Assembly (NCBI GenBank): GCA_964403075.1
Contig: CAYOEV010000001.1
Location: 1-64,000 of the forward strand
DNA: 64,000 nucleotides
DNA from: CAYOEV01 sp964403075
GTDB lineage: Bacteria; Bacteroidota; Bacteroidia; Cytophagales; Cyclobacteriaceae
Direction: 5' to 3'
A program made the translations under genes and the position numbers. Shown here in pieces: positions 61,555 to 64,000 of the stretch. The notes under the pieces were generated by a model. That model did no database searches and was not told the origin of the DNA. It saw only the letters and a program-made list of their open reading frames with translations. Every line of letters begins with the position of its first letter. Within the stretch, counting starts at the first letter, position 1.

Positions 61555-62809
61555 TCAAAACATTTATAAGGGCATTCAAGAAACGCTGAACTTCACGGAA
61601 AGTATTGTAAAGAGGTGTTGGGGCCACTCGAATCACATTTGGCTCCCTCCAGTCAAAAACAAAACCCTCCTCAGTGAGCCGATCGAACACCTCTTTCCCT
61701 TTTTCAGGGAAATACAATGACAACTGACAGCCACGTTCTGTCGCATTACCAGGTGTTAAAATGGTTATTTTTTTCTTGAGCACCGGATGCTGCTGAAGAC
61801 CGCTGTAAAGCCAGCCCGTAAGGGCTTCACTTTTTGCACGCAATCTATCGATACCTGCTTCCTCAAAAATGCTTAAGGAGGCCAGCAGTGCAGCCCCCGG
61901 CAGAATATTCATGTTACTCAGTTGCCAGCCATCTACACCGGGAATAGGATTAATTCTATTGGCCATTTCAAAACGCTCCTTGGCATCATGACCCCACCAT
62001 CCCGAAAGACGCGGAAAATCTGTTTGTTGACCAATCCGATCGTGCACGAACAACCCCGCTGTTGCGCCTGGGCCGGCATTTAGATATTTGTAGCTGCACC
62101 AAACGGCAAAGTCTACCTCGTCATCATGAAGATGCATCGGTAAATTACCCACCGCATGGGCAAGATCAAACCCGATATAGGCACCTACCTCATGCGCAGC
62201 CTGAACCAGTGGTTTCGGACAAAAGTATTGGCCAGTATAGTATTGGACGCCAGGCAACAATACCAACGCCAACTCCTCGCCAGTTGCCTGAATCGCATCG
62301 ATGATGTCCTGGGGAGACAGGTATTGCTTTTCGTTAGGTGCCAATTCGATCAGATGCTTATTAGGATCTACCCCTTTATTGGCCATGTGCGAATAGATGG
62401 CATAAAAATCGGAGGGGAACGCACCCTTTTCCATAATCACTTTCACGCGCTTGCCATGGGGTTGGAAAAAAGAAGCCAGCATCAGATGTAAATTCGCCGT
62501 AAGTGCACCCATGGCCAACACCTCACTTTCTCGGGCACCTAGCAACTTACCCAAAACAGGCTTAAAAAGATGGTGGTATTCTACCCATGGCTTGCCTCCG
62601 GAAAAATGACCTCTTACACCTTTATTTCTCCAATTAGCCAATTCCTCTTGTATAAAGGCCTCAGTTCTTTTGGGTTGTAGACCAAGGGAATTTCCACAAA
62701 AATAAATGGCAGGGGCACCATTGATTTCGGGTAGGTAAAATTCGGATCTAAAAGCGCGCAATTCGTCTTTTTCATCCATTTCCTGAACACGTGTGAGAGT
62801 TTCTACCAT
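61547..62809 (-). CDS. kynU: Kynureninase
   Basis: This 420-residue PLP enzyme splits 3-hydroxykynurenine (or kynurenine) to 3-hydroxyanthranilate (or anthranilate) and alanine. Motifs include IYFCGNSLGLQPKRTEAF, FDLAHAVGNLPMHLHDDEVD, and the PLP lysine in VWCSYKYLNAGPGATAGLFV. Length matches the family. It lies between haaO (9-base gap) and kmo (overlap). Confidence 0.96.
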   Translation of the reverse strand: MVETLTRVQEMDEKDELRAFRSEFYLPEINGAPAIYFCGNSLGLQPKRTEAFIQEELANWRNKGVRGHFSGGKPWVEYHHLFKPVLGKLLGARESEVLAMGALTANLHLMLASFFQPHGKRVKVIMEKGAFPSDFYAIYSHMANKGVDPNKHLIELAPNEKQYLSPQDIIDAIQATGEELALVLLPGVQYYTGQYFCPKPLVQAAHEVGAYIGFDLAHAVGNLPMHLHDDEVDFAVWCSYKYLNAGPGATAGLFVHDRIGQQTDFPRLSGWWGHDAKERFEMANRINPIPGVDGWQLSNMNILPGAALLASLSIFEEAGIDRLRAKSEALTGWLYSGLQQHPVLKKKITILTPGNATERGCQLSLYFPEKGKEVFDRLTEEGFVFDWREPNVIRVAPTPLYNTFREVQRFLNALINVLND

Positions 62810-62818
62810 ACCTATTTT

Positions 62819-63349
62819 TCAATTCGTAAATCTGCTGTCAGTTTTCATTATTTGGCCACAATTATTACAAGTGCGCAGTTTTTCACTGTTGTAAAAATTT
62901 TTAAATCGTGGGAGAAAGTCTTGTTCAATATTTTGCAGGTGAAAGTAGGTCGAATGCAATTCATGGTTGCAATTGTCACAGAACCAAAGCAGTCCATCCT
63001 GGTGTTCCGGTGATCTTTTACGTTCAACGACCAAACCCACCGAACCTTCGCTTCGAATGGGTGAATGAGGTATTTTGGCAGGGAGCAAAAACAACTCTCC
63101 TTCCCGAATAGGCACATCCACAGCTTGTCCTTCCTGTTGAATTTTTACCAGAATTTCTCCTTCAAGCTGATAAAATAACTCCTCGGTTTCATTATAGTGG
63201 TAATCTTTCCTGGCATTGGGCCCACCTACGATCATCACAATGTAATCGCCGGCATCTGCATAGAGATTCTTGTTGCCAACAGGGGGTTTAAGTAAATCCC
63301 GGTTGTCTTCGATCCATCGTCTCAAATGAAAAGGTCGTTTAATGCCCAT
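62819..63349 (-). CDS. haaO: 3-hydroxyanthranilate 3,4-dioxygenase
   Basis: This 176-residue cupin opens the ring of 3-hydroxyanthranilate to the precursor of quinolinate. Iron ligands H51, E57 and H95 and substrate-contact residues R47, R99 and E110 sit at the same numbers as in the well-studied bacterial enzyme. The C-terminal rubredoxin-like site has the four Cys (C124, C127, C161, C164). The frame extends to 63529, but ATG 63349 begins the conserved MGIKRPFHLRRW. First gene of the operon, 31 bases from a divergent SDR gene. Confidence 0.95.
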   Translation of the reverse strand: MGIKRPFHLRRWIEDNRDLLKPPVGNKNLYADAGDYIVMIVGGPNARKDYHYNETEELFYQLEGEILVKIQQEGQAVDVPIREGELFLLPAKIPHSPIRSEGSVGLVVERKRSPEHQDGLLWFCDNCNHELHSTYFHLQNIEQDFLPRFKNFYNSEKLRTCNNCGQIMKTDSRFTN

Positions 63350-63380
63350 ATCTTTATTGTCAAGTACTACACTGTAATTT

Positions 63381-64000
63381 ATGAATATCGACCTGATAAA
63401 TAAACGCGCGTTGGTTTGCGGTGCCTCCAAAGGAATCGGCAGGGCCATCGCTATCCAGTTGGCAGCAGCGGGGGCAACCCTCACACTCGTAGCAAGAAAC
63501 AAAGAAGAGTTGGAAGCGGTTCGGACCAAACTCTATGGCACACAGCACCGGGTGCTGGTTGCTGACTTTAGTGATACCCAAATTGCGCAATTGGCGCTGG
63601 AGAAAGAAATCAGCCGCTTTCCGGTAACAATTCTTGTAAATAACACCGGAGGCCCGGCGCCTGGAGCCATTCTGGATGCCTCCTGGGATCAATTTAAAAA
63701 ATCCTTGCACATGCACCTTCAAATGAGCCACCTCCTTTCGCGCATGGTGATACCGGAGATGCGGAAGGCGGCGTATGGCAGGATCATCAACATCATTTCC
63801 ACTTCAGTCAAAATACCCATTCCCGGTCTGGGAGTTAGTAACACCATCCGCGGTGCTATGGCATCCTGGGCCAAAACACTGGCTGCGGAAGTAGCTCCTT
63901 CAGGCATCACAGTGAACAACATACTCCCGGGATTCATCGATACTGGACGCCTACACACCCTGATCGAGAATAAAGCCATTGACGCTCAAACCGAAAAGCA
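63381..64000 (+). CDS. SDR family oxidoreductase with altered active site (3' end outside window)
   Basis: The frame runs from ATG 63381 past the window end (206 residues visible). The cofactor motif is CGASKGIG (residues 13-20), followed by NNTGGPAPG. The catalytic Ser (about residue 140, in ISTSVK) is kept, but the Tyr-x3-Lys pair is replaced by Ser153-x3-Arg157 in VSNTIRGAMASW. I recall the same SNTIRGA form in other Bacteroidota, so it looks like a subfamily rather than decay. A role in the kynurenine/aminomuconate route is inferred only from its neighbours. Confidence 0.85.
   Translation, partial: MNIDLINKRALVCGASKGIGRAIAIQLAAAGATLTLVARNKEELEAVRTKLYGTQHRVLVADFSDTQIAQLALEKEISRFPVTILVNNTGGPAPGAILDASWDQFKKSLHMHLQMSHLLSRMVIPEMRKAAYGRIINIISTSVKIPIPGLGVSNTIRGAMASWAKTLAAEVAPSGITVNNILPGFIDTGRLHTLIENKAIDAQTEK

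Overview
This 64 kb window looks like chromosomal core from a member of the Bacteroidota, most likely the order Cytophagales. The evidence is a 2369-residue SprA/Sov protein of the type IX secretion and gliding system, Bacteroidota-only families (DUF4292, DUF4837, BT_3928, DUF1599, DUF5672), a short ATP synthase epsilon subunit next to atpD and apart from the rest of the operon, and the phylum's own promoter element (TAnnTTTG) upstream of many genes. No rRNA, tRNA, CRISPR array, insertion sequence, integrase or prophage gene was found. No gap between genes exceeds about 230 bases.

Layout. 0-1.2 kb: the end of an MFS transporter and a YhhN-family lysoplasmalogenase. 1.2-4.9 kb (minus): an outer membrane protein, then the operon proS-nfeD-floA with a clear terminator. 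5.0-7.8 kb: a low-complexity secreted protein and a FadL/OmpP1-type barrel. 7.8-11.6 kb: a minus operon (DUF1599, a DoxX/thioredoxin-like membrane protein, aroK) divergent from folP and the c-di-AMP synthase gene dacA. 11.6-14.1 kb: kbl and an SDR-type threonine dehydrogenase, which together convert threonine to glycine and acetyl-CoA. 14.1-24 kb: a tight plus-strand run for envelope work (crotonase, flippase, nucleotidyltransferase, TPR protein, DUF4292 lipoprotein, EnvC-like M23 protein, tatA, gatA, LysM lytic transglycosylase). 24-36.3 kb: DUF4837 lipoprotein, maeB, ruvA, sprA, gcvH, tonB. 36.3-40.1 kb (minus): plsC, gatC and a large membrane/TPR protein. 40.2-43.6 kb: a NatAB-like ABC exporter with an orphan histidine kinase. 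43.7-45.5 kb: atpD-atpC. 45.7-49.8 kb (minus): prfC, an RluA-type pseudouridine synthase, a small membrane protein, pabB and pabC. 50-53.2 kb: a three-gene glycosylation cluster. 53.3-56.3 kb: an FKBP lipoprotein (possibly GldI-like), a DHH phosphoesterase, ndk and scpA. 56.4-60.2 kb: dxs, an MltF-like transglycosylase and a small helical protein. 60.2-64 kb: kynurenine pathway genes haaO-kynU-kmo, divergent from an SDR that lacks the usual YxxxK motif.

How the genes fit together. Much of the window serves the cell envelope: secretion (SprA, TatA, TonB), peptidoglycan turnover (EnvC-like, LysM transglycosylase, MltF-like), surface sugar and lipid synthesis (flippase, glycosyltransferases, PlsC) and lipoproteins. 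c-di-AMP synthesis (dacA) and a possible linear-dinucleotide phosphatase (DHH) are both present. Folate synthesis is represented by folP, pabB and pabC, and tryptophan catabolism by kmo, kynU and haaO.

I did not find a convincing previously undescribed multi-gene system. The items most worth following up are the atypical SDR beside the kynurenine genes, the aromatic-core/Arg-Ser-Asn-tail secreted protein, the 920-residue membrane-TPR protein, and several start sites that promoter positions appear to decide. All functions rest on reading motifs by eye; no database search was run.
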